DNA of 64,000 bases, from positions 186,001 through 250,000 of the forward strand of contig NZ_CP086654.1 in NCBI RefSeq assembly GCF_020883535.1, in the 5' to 3' direction. Below are positions 34,574 to 44,037 of this stretch, piece after piece. This stretch comes from Staphylococcus ratti (GTDB taxonomy: Bacteria; Bacillota; Bacilli; Staphylococcales; Staphylococcaceae). The notes under the pieces were generated by a model, which saw nothing but the letters and a program-made list of their open reading frames with translations, was not told the origin of the DNA and searched no databases. Each line of letters begins with the position of its first letter. Within the stretch, counting starts at the first letter, position 1. The position numbers and the translations under genes are program-made.

Positions 34574-35467
34574 TTATTGTACTTTATTGACTGAAGCGTC
34601 ATAAATAGAATCGATAGTTTCTCCAAGAATTTTATCAAATTCTTCATCAGATTGACTGACACGTAAGTCGTTAATTAACGCACGAGAGAAGCTCGCGATA
34701 AGTCCGTCATTTGTTTTTAAAACTTCATTTGCATGTTCGCGACTGTAACCACCAGATAAAGCTACAACACGAACCACATTAGGGTGATTGATTAAAGGTT
34801 CAAATTGATTTTTGTTTGTAGGAATCGTTAACTTAAGCATTACAAGTTCATCATCATTAAGTTGATCCAAATGTTTTTGAATTACTTCAGTAAGGTAAGC
34901 TTCAATACCTGCTTTATCTTCAGCATCGATATTAACTTCTGGCTCGATAATAGGCACTAAACCTTTTGCGATAATTTGTTTTGCTACCTCAAATTGTTGA
35001 TCGATTACTTGGTCAATACCATCTTTATTAAATTCAAGAATATTAGAGCGCATTTTAGTACCGAAAATTTTATGTTCAGTCGCACGATCTAATAATGCAT
35101 CTAACTCAGGCATCGGCTTCATTAATTGAACACCGTCTTTTTGCTCAGCGAGCCCTTTATCTATTTTTAGGAAAGGAACAATACCTTTATTCGCAAGGTA
35201 ATCTCCTGTATGTTGTCCTTCAACTTCACGATCCATCGTTTGTTCGAAAAGAATCGCACCAATCACTTTATCAGATGTAAAAGAAGGAGAAGTAACAATG
35301 CGTGTACGCATCTCATGAACAAGACGGAACATTTCATCATCGTTGTTGTATTGATCTTCATTTACACCATATCCACGCAAAGCTTTAGGTGTACTACCGC
35401 CACTTTGGTCTAAAGCTGCAATAAAGCCTTTATCATTTTTCATTTTATTTAATTGTTCTTTATTCAT
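34574..35467 (-). CDS. fda: Fructose-bisphosphate aldolase class I
   Basis: 297-residue class I aldolase, close along its whole length to S. aureus Fda (MNKEQL start, [52 protein letters not shown]). The Schiff-base lysine should be in the VMLKLTIP segment. ATG 35467 is used because AAGGAG is 8 bases upstream; GTG 35470 is less likely. It splits fructose 1,6-bisphosphate in glycolysis and works in the reverse direction in gluconeogenesis. Single gene with its own terminator. Confidence 0.94.
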   Translation of the reverse strand: MNKEQLNKMKNDKGFIAALDQSGGSTPKALRGYGVNEDQYNNDDEMFRLVHEMRTRIVTSPSFTSDKVIGAILFEQTMDREVEGQHTGDYLANKGIVPFLKIDKGLAEQKDGVQLMKPMPELDALLDRATEHKIFGTKMRSNILEFNKDGIDQVIDQQFEVAKQIIAKGLVPIIEPEVNIDAEDKAGIEAYLTEVIQKHLDQLNDDELVMLKLTIPTNKNQFEPLINHPNVVRVVALSGGYSREHANEVLKTNDGLIASFSRALINDLRVSQSDEEFDKILGETIDSIYDASVNKVQ

Positions 35468-35702
35468 CACTTACACTCCTTATTTAAAATGTCGTACATC
35501 TACAGTATGCATAAAACGGTAAATACGTTCAAATAATTTAAGCTGTATTTACGCCGTTCAGTGACTTTTAATTCAATAAATTGTCATATTAATCAAGGGG
35601 AAAAACAAGAATATTATTATCACAAAATATAGATTTTAAACTTCATCATACAGTATAATAAAATTAAAACATTGTACATTTCTGAATAGAGGTATTAAAA
35701 AC

Positions 35703-36443
35703 ATGAAGATAAAAATAGTCACTCTACTATTAGTCTTATTAATTACATTAAGTGGTTGTGGTTTCAACAAAAGAGAAGACGTAGAAGCAGAATTACAAGA
35801 GTCTTTATCTGTTTATCCGACGAAGAATTTAGAGGATTTCTACGATAAAGAAGGTTATAGAGATATCAATTTTAGTAAAGAGGATAAAGGTGTTTGGACA
35901 ATCTATACTTCAATATCTAAAGAAAATGAATATGGTAGGTCTAATATTGAAGGAGTGGTCTTGCATATAAATCGAAATTCTCGAACAAGTGAAGGAGAAT
36001 ATTTTGTAGAAAAAGGAATGAAAGACGTTAGAAAAGATGTTGAAAAAAGATATCCTATCACAATGAAAAACGGTAAGTTACATTTAAAAAATTCTAACGT
36101 TGATCCCCGTATCAAAGAAAAAGTTGAAAATTTTGAACTCTTTGTTCAGTTTGGGAATTTAAAAAAATTGAATCAATATGAATTTAAAGATTTTAGTTAT
36201 AATAATGAACTCCCCAATTATTTTCTTAGTTATACTCTAAATCAAAATGATGACAATTTGAAAGAAATAGGAAAGCGACTCAATATTAAAATAGGAAAGA
36301 ACCCTGATCTTACATTTGAGGGAAGAGGAGACGTAAAAAGTGATGTTGGAGGATCTAATAGTATCACTTATACATTAGATGATGCAGATGACTGTATTTT
36401 CACGAGTTTTGTAAGTTATAGACCAGAGAGATACATTAAATGA
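35703..36443 (+). CDS. tilA: TilA-like immunity lipoprotein 1 (DUF576/Lpl family)
   Basis: 246-residue tandem-type lipoprotein. Signal peptide with lipobox LSGC (Cys19), then the family core YPTKNLEDFYDKEGYRD and KGVWTIYT, and the C-terminal block EGRGDVKSDVGGSN. First of three paralogues immediately before a T7-type lipase gene; in S. aureus the TslA lipase is neutralised by the lipoprotein TilA of this kind, so membrane-anchored protection against the toxin is the likely role. Its stop codon overlaps the start of the next paralogue (ATGA). Only the family membership is seen directly; immunity is inferred from position. Confidence 0.78.
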   Translation: MKIKIVTLLLVLLITLSGCGFNKREDVEAELQESLSVYPTKNLEDFYDKEGYRDINFSKEDKGVWTIYTSISKENEYGRSNIEGVVLHINRNSRTSEGEYFVEKGMKDVRKDVEKRYPITMKNGKLHLKNSNVDPRIKEKVENFELFVQFGNLKKLNQYEFKDFSYNNELPNYFLSYTLNQNDDNLKEIGKRLNIKIGKNPDLTFEGRGDVKSDVGGSNSITYTLDDADDCIFTSFVSYRPERYIK

Positions 36444-37225
36444 ATAAGATGTCAAAAAGAAAGCGGGACTTTATGAGGCTGAAAAAAGTAGCGGTATTTA
36501 TATTAGGACTGACAATCACAATGACAGTATTAAGTAGTTGTGGTTTTAACAAAAGAGAAAAAGTAGAAGCAGAATTACAAGAGTCGTTATCTGTTTATCC
36601 GACGAAGAATTTAGAGGATTTCTACGATAAAGAAGGTTATAGAGACGCCAATTTCAGTAAAGAGGATAAAGGTGTATGGACCATTTACACGGCTATAGAT
36701 AAAAAGAATGAACAGGATGAACTTGACAGTGAGGGGGTAATTTTACATATAAACAGAAATTCTCGGACAAGTGAAGGAGAATATTTTGTAGAAAAAGGAA
36801 TGAAAGACGTTAGAAAAGATGTAAAAAAAAGATATCCAATCACAGTGAAAAACGGTAAGTTACGCTTAAAAGATTCTAACGTTGACCCACGTATTAAGGA
36901 AAAAGTCGAAAATTTTGAGCTCTTTGTTCAGTTTGGAAAGTTAAACGATCTAAAACAATATGAATTTAAAAACTTCAGTTATAATCCTGAATTGCCAAAT
37001 TATCTTCTTATGTATAATTTGAATCCGAATGATAGTAACTTAAAAGAAATAGAGCAACGATATAATCTTAAAACTAAAAGTGCCCCTGAGCTTATATTTG
37101 AAGGAAGAGGAGACGTAAAAAGTGATGTTGGAGGATCTAATACCGTAACGTATACATTAGATGATGTTGATAGTTGTTTTTTAACTAGTGCAGTAGGATA
37201 CAGACCAGAGAGATATACCAAATAA
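36440..37225 (+). CDS. tilA: TilA-like immunity lipoprotein 2
   Basis: 261 residues from the overlapping ATG 36440, or 250 from ATG 36473. The later start gives a signal peptide (MRLKKVAVFILGLT) and a lipidated Cys23 that align exactly with paralogue 3; the earlier start is supported by the ATGA overlap with the preceding gene. Lipobox LSSC. The mature part is nearly collinear with copies 1 and 3 (YPTKNLEDFYDKEGYRDANF, GEYFVEKGMKDVRKDV) but differs in the middle (DKKNEQDELDSEG) and after residue 200. Such variable patches may set specificity for toxin variants. Confidence 0.77.
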   Translation: MNKMSKRKRDFMRLKKVAVFILGLTITMTVLSSCGFNKREKVEAELQESLSVYPTKNLEDFYDKEGYRDANFSKEDKGVWTIYTAIDKKNEQDELDSEGVILHINRNSRTSEGEYFVEKGMKDVRKDVKKRYPITVKNGKLRLKDSNVDPRIKEKVENFELFVQFGKLNDLKQYEFKNFSYNPELPNYLLMYNLNPNDSNLKEIEQRYNLKTKSAPELIFEGRGDVKSDVGGSNTVTYTLDDVDSCFLTSAVGYRPERYTK

Positions 37226-37264
37226 AAGATATTGAAGTGATATCAAAAGGAACGTGGTGGCTTC

Positions 37265-38017
37265 ATGAAGGTAACAAAAACGGCAATTTTGATATTAGGA
37301 GTGATGATTTCAATGACAGTATTAAGTAGTTGTGGTTTTAACAAAAGAGAAGAAGTAGAAGCAGAATTACAAGAGTCTTTATCTGTTTATCCGACGAAAA
37401 ACCTAGAAGATTTTTACGATAAAGAAGGTTATAGGGATGCCAATTTCAGTAAAGAGGATAAAGGTGTATGGACCATTTACACGGCTCTATATAAAACAAA
37501 TGAGCACGGAAGACTCAATACTGAAGGAGTAATTTTACATATTAATCGAAATTCTAGGACAAGTGAAGGAGATTATTTTATAAAGAAAGGAATGAAAGAC
37601 GTTAGGCAAGATGTTGAAAAAAGATATCCTATCACAATGAAAAACAACAAGTTAGTTTTAAAAGATTCTAACGTTGACCCACGTATTAAGGAAAAAGTTG
37701 AAAAATTTAAGTTCTTTGTTCAATTTGGGAATTTAAAAAAATGGAATCAATATGAATTTAAAGACTTTAGTTATAATCCTGAATTGCCCAATTATCTTCT
37801 TATGTATAATTTAAATCAGAATGATGACAACTTAAAAGAAATAGAGAAACGATATGGTCTAAAAGTCAAAAAGAATCCTAAGCTTATATTCAAAGGAAGA
37901 GGAGAAGTTAAAAGTGATGTAGGAGGATCTAATAAAATCACTTATGAATTAGACGATGCAGATGAGAGTTATTTCACAAGTATTGTAGGCTATAGACCAG
38001 AGAGGTACATTAAATGA
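37265..38017 (+). CDS. tilA: TilA-like immunity lipoprotein 3
   Basis: 250-residue third paralogue, closest to copy 2. Signal peptide MKVTKTAILILGVMISMTVL and lipobox LSSC with Cys23. GGTGG precedes ATG 37265. Its stop overlaps the start of the lipase gene by four bases, so immunity and toxin are translationally coupled. It differs from the other copies at the NKLVLKDSN and FKFFVQFGN segments. Being directly coupled to the toxin, it is the best candidate for the cognate immunity protein. Confidence 0.78.
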   Translation: MKVTKTAILILGVMISMTVLSSCGFNKREEVEAELQESLSVYPTKNLEDFYDKEGYRDANFSKEDKGVWTIYTALYKTNEHGRLNTEGVILHINRNSRTSEGDYFIKKGMKDVRQDVEKRYPITMKNNKLVLKDSNVDPRIKEKVEKFKFFVQFGNLKKWNQYEFKDFSYNPELPNYLLMYNLNQNDDNLKEIEKRYGLKVKKNPKLIFKGRGEVKSDVGGSNKITYELDDADESYFTSIVGYRPERYIK

Positions 38018-39411
38018 AAGATAAAAGAGAGATATCACCTATAAGCAGTTACACGGAAAAAAACAGTGCTATTTCTTATAAAACATATGAAATTGAAGCA
38101 GAAATGCTTAAAGGTGCCAAACAATCGGATTTTGAAATAAGTATTGAGGAAGATAAAGAGTACAGAGAATTCCCTCCAAACTTAAAATATATCGATTCAT
38201 TTGTTGATAAAAGTACAGGAATGAGTGGCTCTGCTTTTTTAGATACAAATACGAATAGAGTAACGATTGGCTTTGCTGGAACAAATGTTGATAATAAACT
38301 AGATTTAATAAAAGATGTGGGAGCAGATATTAATATTGGTCTAGGGATGGTTGATGCAGCAGACCCATATTTTGTTGAAGCCAATAAATTTGTTGAAAAA
38401 ATTAAAAAGAATCATGAAATTGAAGGTTTTACGGGTCATTCTAAAGGTGGTCGTGATGCAGCTGTTTTGGGGATAGAACATAATGTAGATAGTATCGTTG
38501 AGTTTAATGCTGCAACTACTCATGTTACGAACACAACTGTTGCGAACAAACTTAATCAAGATTTAATCGCCTCAATGATAGAAGGATACTCACCGTATTT
38601 GACATCTCCTATTATCGGTCTCTCTAGTTACCAATCAATGCTAGACACCAAAATTGGACCAAAAAATTCAATTCATGAATTCATTAAAATGACTATCTTT
38701 GATTCTAAAGCTAAAGATTTTAATGGTGAAATAACGCATTTTAGAAATAATGATGATCCTTTATCGCTTGGCTTAATGCTTTTGGGTGGGAAGTATTATG
38801 GGGAAGATGTGGTACTTGGTTCAGGTAGTCATTCACTATCATCAATGTTAACTTACGAAAAACAATTAGAAATAAAAAAGAAATTGAATAAATACCCTTT
38901 TGATAAATCTTTAAAAAATAAGCATAAAGAAGTTCATGATACAACGCAAAAGCGACTTGAAAAAATCGACGCATTACGTGCTAATATGGTCCGAACAAAT
39001 GGTGGAGGATTGTCCTCTTCTCAAGAAAAGCTTATTGAAAGCGCAATCGCATTGACTTTAATAAAGGGGTTAAATGATTTGTTAGATGCGGAAATTCAGT
39101 TATTATGCAAAGAATATCAATCAGCAATAGAAGATTTAGGTGTATTATGGCAAGACACAAAACATAAAGGACAAGAAGTAGCACATGGATTACTAACAGA
39201 TGATGAAATTATAGAGGCACTTAGAGAGGGGGGCGCAACTGAACAATCTATTTTTAACGAGCCAAAAGAAACAATTAAAACAAAAGAAGCTAAATTAAAA
39301 GAGGTACGTCAAAAGTATGATGATTTAGTTACTAAAATGGAAAATGCGATTAATGAGATTGTAAATAATGATCAAAATTTAGCGCAACAACTAGGAGTGA
39401 TGTCATCATGA
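38014..39411 (+). CDS. tslA: T7SS-type lipase toxin with C-terminal helical targeting domain
   Basis: 465 residues. The N-terminal half is an alpha/beta lipase: GFAGTN near residue 87 (oxyanion side), nucleophile Ser143 in GFTGHSKGGRDA, candidate Asp in NNDDPLSLG and His273 in SGSHSLSSM. The C-terminal part (about 290-465) is almost all charged amphipathic helix. There is no signal peptide. This reversed order (toxin first, helical secretion domain last) matches S. aureus TslA, a phospholipase A exported by the type VII system. ATG 38014 overlaps lipoprotein 3; the two small helical partners follow. The T7SS machinery itself is not in this window. Confidence 0.8.
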   Translation: MKDKREISPISSYTEKNSAISYKTYEIEAEMLKGAKQSDFEISIEEDKEYREFPPNLKYIDSFVDKSTGMSGSAFLDTNTNRVTIGFAGTNVDNKLDLIKDVGADINIGLGMVDAADPYFVEANKFVEKIKKNHEIEGFTGHSKGGRDAAVLGIEHNVDSIVEFNAATTHVTNTTVANKLNQDLIASMIEGYSPYLTSPIIGLSSYQSMLDTKIGPKNSIHEFIKMTIFDSKAKDFNGEITHFRNNDDPLSLGLMLLGGKYYGEDVVLGSGSHSLSSMLTYEKQLEIKKKLNKYPFDKSLKNKHKEVHDTTQKRLEKIDALRANMVRTNGGGLSSSQEKLIESAIALTLIKGLNDLLDAEIQLLCKEYQSAIEDLGVLWQDTKHKGQEVAHGLLTDDEIIEALREGGATEQSIFNEPKETIKTKEAKLKEVRQKYDDLVTKMENAINEIVNNDQNLAQQLGVMSS

Positions 39412-39734
39412 ATGAACTAAAAAGAAAAATTGAAAGTATAGAAGATGAGATGCAAGAAGCACTTCACCGTTTTGACAAAAATTTTGATGTTTTACAAGAC
39501 TATAAACATAGCTTGAGAAGAGATATTGAAAAAGATTACGATATATTTCACAGTCTTCAACAAAAAGACACTAATCTTCACAATTATCAACATGAGTTTG
39601 AATACATTATGAGTGAATTGGAATATGATGCAAATCAACAAATCAAAGTGGTGGAAAGAAAATTACAAGCTGAGCGAGATCATATACAACATGAATATCA
39701 ACAAAAAATTAAGCAGATTGAAATAAAGGGGTGA
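39408..39734 (+). CDS. tlaA1: TlaA1-like helical T7 partner protein
   Basis: 108-residue highly charged helical protein (about 80% of the length predicted as coiled coil from the heptad-like pattern), without signal peptide or WXG motif. Begins MNELKRKIESIEDEMQEALH. ATG 39408 overlaps the lipase stop and has AGGAG upstream. By position and size it corresponds to TlaA1, a partner that stacks with the C-terminal helices of TslA for export. Confidence 0.7.
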   Translation: MNELKRKIESIEDEMQEALHRFDKNFDVLQDYKHSLRRDIEKDYDIFHSLQQKDTNLHNYQHEFEYIMSELEYDANQQIKVVERKLQAERDHIQHEYQQKIKQIEIKG

Positions 39735-39738
39735 GAAT

Positions 39739-40032
39739 ATGGGATTAGAATCTTACTATGACGATATAATTCATTATTCATTAACGCTTAATATCCTAAA
39801 GAAAAAAGCATATTATCTCATAATCACTAAAACGATTGCGCCTAATGCTATTGACCATCGAGATGAACGTATGAAAGCGTTAGATTCAGAAGAAGACCAG
39901 TGTATCGATAAGATTATTGCAAGTCAAGCCGCATTTTTTGCAGAATTTGAAGCTTACGCTAAAGGGGATTGGACTAAGGCTGCAAAGGGAGAAATGACCG
40001 CGGTTCAAAAAGCGTTAGAAGCTATTAAATAG
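39739..40032 (+). CDS. tlaA2: TlaA2-like helical T7 partner protein
   Basis: 97-residue helical protein without signal peptide. It ends AAKGEMTAVQKALEAIK and carries FAEFEAYAKGDWTKAAKGE, a W in a turn that recalls the WXG of Esx-type proteins. ATG 39739 has AAAGGGGTGA. By order it corresponds to TlaA2, the second targeting partner. It is the last gene of the lipoprotein-lipase-partner operon and a terminator hairpin follows. Confidence 0.7.
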   Translation: MGLESYYDDIIHYSLTLNILKKKAYYLIITKTIAPNAIDHRDERMKALDSEEDQCIDKIIASQAAFFAEFEAYAKGDWTKAAKGEMTAVQKALEAIK

Positions 40033-40040
40033 TAAATGAG

Positions 40041-40072
40041 GGACGGGACATTGAGATGTTCACGTCCTTTAT
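40041..40072 (+). terminator. Terminator of the tslA operon
   Basis: GGACGGGACAT and ATGTTCACGTCC arms followed by TTTATTT. The following stretch to 40298 holds only a 26-codon open tail (40174-40254, FSITMTEEGIIDIS and so on) without a start, perhaps a gene remnant. Confidence 0.65.
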
Positions 40073-40298
40073 TTCGTTCTTAGCGTACATTAAATAAACG
40101 TAGGAGTAATTGAGTTTTAATGGTTCTTTAATTTGCGCAATATCAAAGGCCTGCCGTTTGTCATAAGGAAAGTTTTAGTATTACGATGACAGAGGAAGGT
40201 ATCATTGATATTTCACAAGTAGGTGTTAGTATGTGGGCTTCAAAAGTATGTTAATGATAAGTTGAGCACTAACGCCATTGAAGCAAGGAGTGATACGT

Positions 40299-41099
40299 AT
40301 GAAGCATAAAGGTTTGGAATATTATTTAAATATAGACGAAACGCGTTTTACTGCCCCAACACGTGAAGCACTTGATATGTACACGGAACACTTTATACGC
40401 AAGGTGCCGTTTGAAAATATTGATGTTCAAAATGGTGTCAGCATATCGGTAGAGATTGCCGCAATTTATGATAAAGTGGTCAACCGTCAACGGGGTGGTT
40501 TTTGTTATGAACTGAATACGTTATATCGCCATTACTTAGTTGAAAAAGGGTTTCGTGCATTCAATGTTTCTGCCACTGTGCATACGCCTGACGGTGGGCG
40601 TAGTTTACCTGGTTCTCATATGTCTACCGTGGTCGAGATAGAGGGGCATTATTATATCGCTGATGTGGGCTTTGGCGAACGTCCGCTACATGTTATGCCA
40701 TTATTGCCTCAAAATCAGGCACAAGTAGTTGAAGATACTATGGGAATATTTAGAGCGGTTTTTGTTGATGATACATATGATCGGTTTGAAGTTCAAAAAT
40801 GGGACAGTGAGGCTTGGAAGACGAAATACGAAGGGGATTTAACGCCTAAACAATTAGCTGATTTTGCGGAGAACTTAGTATATAATCAGACGAATCCTAA
40901 TTCTATTTTTGTGAAACAACTCATCGTCACAAAACCTACAGAAAAAGGTCACGTAACTATGTCACAGCATCATTTAACGCTTACTGAAGAGGGGCAAAAA
41001 TACAAAAAGGAAATAACACCAGACAATTATCGTACATTGTTAAAAAAGTACTTTAATATAGATAGTGTCATTCATCGGTTAGAAGGACCTTATAAATAA
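40299..41099 (+). CDS. nat: Arylamine N-acetyltransferase
   Basis: 266-residue NAT. With ATG 40299 (AAGGAG 8 bases upstream) the catalytic triad falls at Cys69 (RGGFCYE), His107 (PGSHMS) and Asp122 (ADVGFGE), exactly the canonical NAT numbering, which supports this start. It transfers acetyl from acetyl-CoA to arylamines or hydrazines; its natural role in bacteria is unclear. Single gene with a terminator behind it. Confidence 0.9.
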   Translation: MKHKGLEYYLNIDETRFTAPTREALDMYTEHFIRKVPFENIDVQNGVSISVEIAAIYDKVVNRQRGGFCYELNTLYRHYLVEKGFRAFNVSATVHTPDGGRSLPGSHMSTVVEIEGHYYIADVGFGERPLHVMPLLPQNQAQVVEDTMGIFRAVFVDDTYDRFEVQKWDSEAWKTKYEGDLTPKQLADFAENLVYNQTNPNSIFVKQLIVTKPTEKGHVTMSQHHLTLTEEGQKYKKEITPDNYRTLLKKYFNIDSVIHRLEGPYK

Positions 41100-41157
41100 A
41101 GGTACTTTGATTTTGGCTAGCTATCGGTGATTGCTAAGTGATAAGGAAAAGTTTAAC

Positions 41158-41191
41158 GCCCTCTCATATTCCGTTGTGAATATGGGAGGGC
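41158..41191. terminator. Two-way terminator
   Basis: GCCCTCTCATATTC / GAATATGGGAGGGC with a 6-base loop between converging genes (nat and the coiled-coil membrane protein). Confidence 0.82.
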
Positions 41192-41209
41192 GCTTTGTGT
41201 ATGCATACG

Positions 41210-41917
41210 TTATTCTTTGTTGAAAAATGCGCTGATTTTATCTTTGATTTCTTCAAGTTTTGAGTTTACTTTATCGAGTTCCTTTTGCATTTGAGCTTCG
41301 TTGCCATTTTGGCGTTGATTTTCTGCATTTTGTAAATTGTCTGCTGTTTTGTCATAGTCATTCGCCACTTTATCTGCTTGTGGATCGTTCGTTTTATTTT
41401 TTAAAGCGGCGATTTCTTGTTTTAAAGCATCAATTTTACTTTGTGTATTTGCTTGATTATTTTCGATACTTTTCTTTGTATCTTCCACTTGTTGTTGGAG
41501 TTGGTCATTTTTTTGTTGTACCAATTGCGCATCATTTTGGTTGGCTTGTTCCGTTGAATTTGTATCGTTGGTTGCTTGATTTGGGTCATCTGAAGATGTG
41601 CAAGATTTAACGATAAATGCAACTAAAGCAATGGCGATGATAAATAAGGCCAAAAGAAGCAATTTGTTTTTTCTTTTGGACGAATCAATTTCTGCTTGTT
41701 GTTGTTGTTCGCGTCGATAATCTCTTTCATTATAATCATTATGACGCTGCGGGCGAATCAATATACCACCGAATACTTCTTGCTGTTGCTGATGGGTTAA
41801 CGTATTGATGTTTAAATCTGTATTTAACTGGTTGAACTTATCATACGCGATGATCGTTCCATCATCTAAAATTTTCTCAATTCTAGGGTAATCACGATTT
41901 CTTTCTTGGCGTTTCAT
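41210..41917 (-). CDS. Bitopic membrane protein with extracellular coiled coil
   Basis: 235 residues. N-terminal cytoplasmic part (about 1-85) with the string IEKILDDGTIIAYDKFNQL, a basic stretch, one membrane helix (KNKLLLLALFIIAIALVAFI, about 87-107), then a Gln/Asn/Lys-rich external region with heptad repeats (about 135-230). ATG 41917 with GGAGGG upstream. Not recognised as a named protein; similar single-span proteins with C-terminal coiled coils occur in staphylococci. Composition is far from average (Q, N and K). Confidence 0.65.
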   Translation of the reverse strand: MKRQERNRDYPRIEKILDDGTIIAYDKFNQLNTDLNINTLTHQQQQEVFGGILIRPQRHNDYNERDYRREQQQQAEIDSSKRKNKLLLLALFIIAIALVAFIVKSCTSSDDPNQATNDTNSTEQANQNDAQLVQQKNDQLQQQVEDTKKSIENNQANTQSKIDALKQEIAALKNKTNDPQADKVANDYDKTADNLQNAENQRQNGNEAQMQKELDKVNSKLEEIKDKISAFFNKE

Positions 41918-42176
41918 AATAACTCCCTCCAATCAGTCTGGCCATATTAGTGTAAATTACTGCTATCGTATTTTAAGAAGGAACAAGCGTAGAAAGCAGA
42001 CATATGTTGGCCTACTGCTAAATAAGTTGAAATTAAAAATAGCAAGGGTAAAATGTTTATTTTATCCTAACACATATTAATTTTTGATACAAAAAACACG
42101 ATGTGCGATATCGTACATTAAAACAGGCTGAGACATCATGGATACTGTTATGGAATACGCTATGCCACAAAAGAAA

Positions 42177-42212
42177 AATGCCAACAGAGCATTTAGTTCT
42201 GTTGGCATTTTG
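42177..42212. terminator. Terminator of oatA
   Basis: AAATGCCAACAGA / TCTGTTGGCATTT stem, followed on the minus strand by TTCTTTT. It is nested within a larger weak inverted repeat (GGCTGAGAC near 42127 and GTCTCAACC near 42223). Confidence 0.8.
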
Positions 42213-42246
42213 AACGCTTTTGTCTCAACCTTAATAAGTCATGTGA

Positions 42247-44037
42247 TTAATTTTTGGAATGTTGTTTTTTGAGTTCGTCAATAATAAGGTTACTCAATGC
42301 TTTTTGACCTGCATATTCTAAATGTACACCGTCATAAGCAAAGTATTCAGGATGTCCGCTTGAGGCTTTGTGCCAATCGATAAGATGAACATTTTCATGT
42401 TTATCTGCAGCTTTTTTCAAACTATCATTAACATTTTGTTCGTAATCTCTTGGCACACGTACATTGACAAAATAAATTTGTGCATCTCCTAAATCACCGA
42501 TAATTTGATTCACTTGTTCCTCTGTAAAAGCACCATTTGTTCCCAACTGCATCACGACATCTTTATTAGGCTTCGCAAAATCACGATATTGTGAGGTAAG
42601 TAGGGCATTGGCTTCTGATAATTGACGACCGACCTTCCCGTCAATGGTCGCGTTCGGTACAGATTTTTGGAAGACATTACCGATGTCTACCATTACTGAG
42701 TCTCCAATAAGAAGCGGTGCTAAATGTTTTGAATCAACATGCTTTGCATTCTCATCAGCAGGGGGTGTTTTAGGTTTCGCTGTTTTCTTATTGGTAAAAG
42801 AAGTTTGTTTTTGAGTATTATGATTTTTACCAAGGTTGTCGGCTTGACCGCTTAACAATAATAATGATGGAACCGCCAACAAAAGAATAAGCGCAAGACG
42901 CATGAAGCGTGACACTTGATTCGGTTTGAATGAGAAGGCACGGAAGCCATTTTTACGAATAGGATTTTCAATGAAACGATAAGATATTTCAGCAAACACA
43001 AACATTAATACGACATCAATAATGTACACGTAATAAGGAAGTTGCCCTGCCACAAAGTGACGATGTAACAATACGATGACAGGATAGTGCCATAAATACA
43101 AACTGTATGACCGCTTACCAATTGCTACAAAGAGTGGATTCCCCATGAATTTTGCAAAAAATCCGGATGGATGTACAACACTTGCAATTGTAAATAACGT
43201 TACAAAAGAGATTAAGTAAAAACCGCCATGATAAATCCATGTATCATGTTCGCTTACATTTAAAATAAAAACGACGAGAAGCGCAAAACTGAGTACGCCT
43301 ACGAGATCAATCAACGTACGTAACCGCATTGCAACTTTTTGTTTTAATCTAAAAGGTGGCCAAATGAGTGCAAGCATCGCACCTAATAATAAGGTTTGAA
43401 GTCGCGTATCTGTGCCGAAATAAACGCGGGCTGTGCTGCTGGTTGTACTTGATAAGAAAATCATTAAAGCTAACGAAATGAGCGAAACGATAAAAAAGAT
43501 AATAAATGTATACTGTCTTTTTCGCAACTTGAAAATCATATAAAGAATAAATGGAAAGAAGAGATAAAACTGTTCTTCAATAGCCAAAGACCATAAATGT
43601 TTCAAGGGCGCGATAGAAAATTGATTAAAATAATCAACATCTTGTGCAATATACCACCAGTTGGATACGTAAAATATAGCCGCGATGGCATCATTTTTTA
43701 ACGCTAATATAATATCAGGCTCGAAAAATATAGTATACGTCAATACAACTGCCAACATAAATAACACGGCAGGGATTAAACGCTTCACACGGCGAAGCCA
43801 GAACGCAGGTAGGTTGATTTTTCCAGTCTTATCATACTCAGAAATTAACAATGATGTAATCAAAAAACCAGAAATTACAAAAAAGGTATCTACACCTAGA
43901 AACCCACCTGGCAACCATTGAGGGTTTAAATGGAAGATAATAATTGCGATGACGGCAATCGCTCTAAAACCGTCGAGACCAGGGAGATACTTTTGAGTAT
44001 GAACAGGTTTCGTTCTTTTTAATTCCTTTTGTGTCAT
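42247..44037 (-). CDS. oatA: Peptidoglycan O-acetyltransferase
   Basis: 596 residues, the usual OatA size. N-terminal acyltransferase-3 domain (PGLDGFRAIAVIAIIIFHL with the conserved His; LGVDTFFVISGFLITSLLI) with about eleven helices. C-terminal SGNH esterase domain with Ser in LLIGDSVMVD, QLGTNGAFT and the Asp/His block AYDGVHLEYAGQ. It O-acetylates muramic acid and gives lysozyme resistance. ATG 44037 with AAGGATG upstream. Single gene with terminator. This is the canonical OatA; the member at 20469 is a second, divergent enzyme. Confidence 0.9.
   Translation of the reverse strand: MTQKELKRTKPVHTQKYLPGLDGFRAIAVIAIIIFHLNPQWLPGGFLGVDTFFVISGFLITSLLISEYDKTGKINLPAFWLRRVKRLIPAVLFMLAVVLTYTIFFEPDIILALKNDAIAAIFYVSNWWYIAQDVDYFNQFSIAPLKHLWSLAIEEQFYLFFPFILYMIFKLRKRQYTFIIFFIVSLISLALMIFLSSTTSSTARVYFGTDTRLQTLLLGAMLALIWPPFRLKQKVAMRLRTLIDLVGVLSFALLVVFILNVSEHDTWIYHGGFYLISFVTLFTIASVVHPSGFFAKFMGNPLFVAIGKRSYSLYLWHYPVIVLLHRHFVAGQLPYYVYIIDVVLMFVFAEISYRFIENPIRKNGFRAFSFKPNQVSRFMRLALILLLAVPSLLLLSGQADNLGKNHNTQKQTSFTNKKTAKPKTPPADENAKHVDSKHLAPLLIGDSVMVDIGNVFQKSVPNATIDGKVGRQLSEANALLTSQYRDFAKPNKDVVMQLGTNGAFTEEQVNQIIGDLGDAQIYFVNVRVPRDYEQNVNDSLKKAADKHENVHLIDWHKASSGHPEYFAYDGVHLEYAGQKALSNLIIDELKKQHSKN

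Noticed and set aside
38014-39411. Reading the lipase as an ordinary secreted lipase
   Set aside because: No signal peptide, and the long charged helical C-terminus with two helical partner genes and upstream lipoproteins fits the T7 lipase system better.
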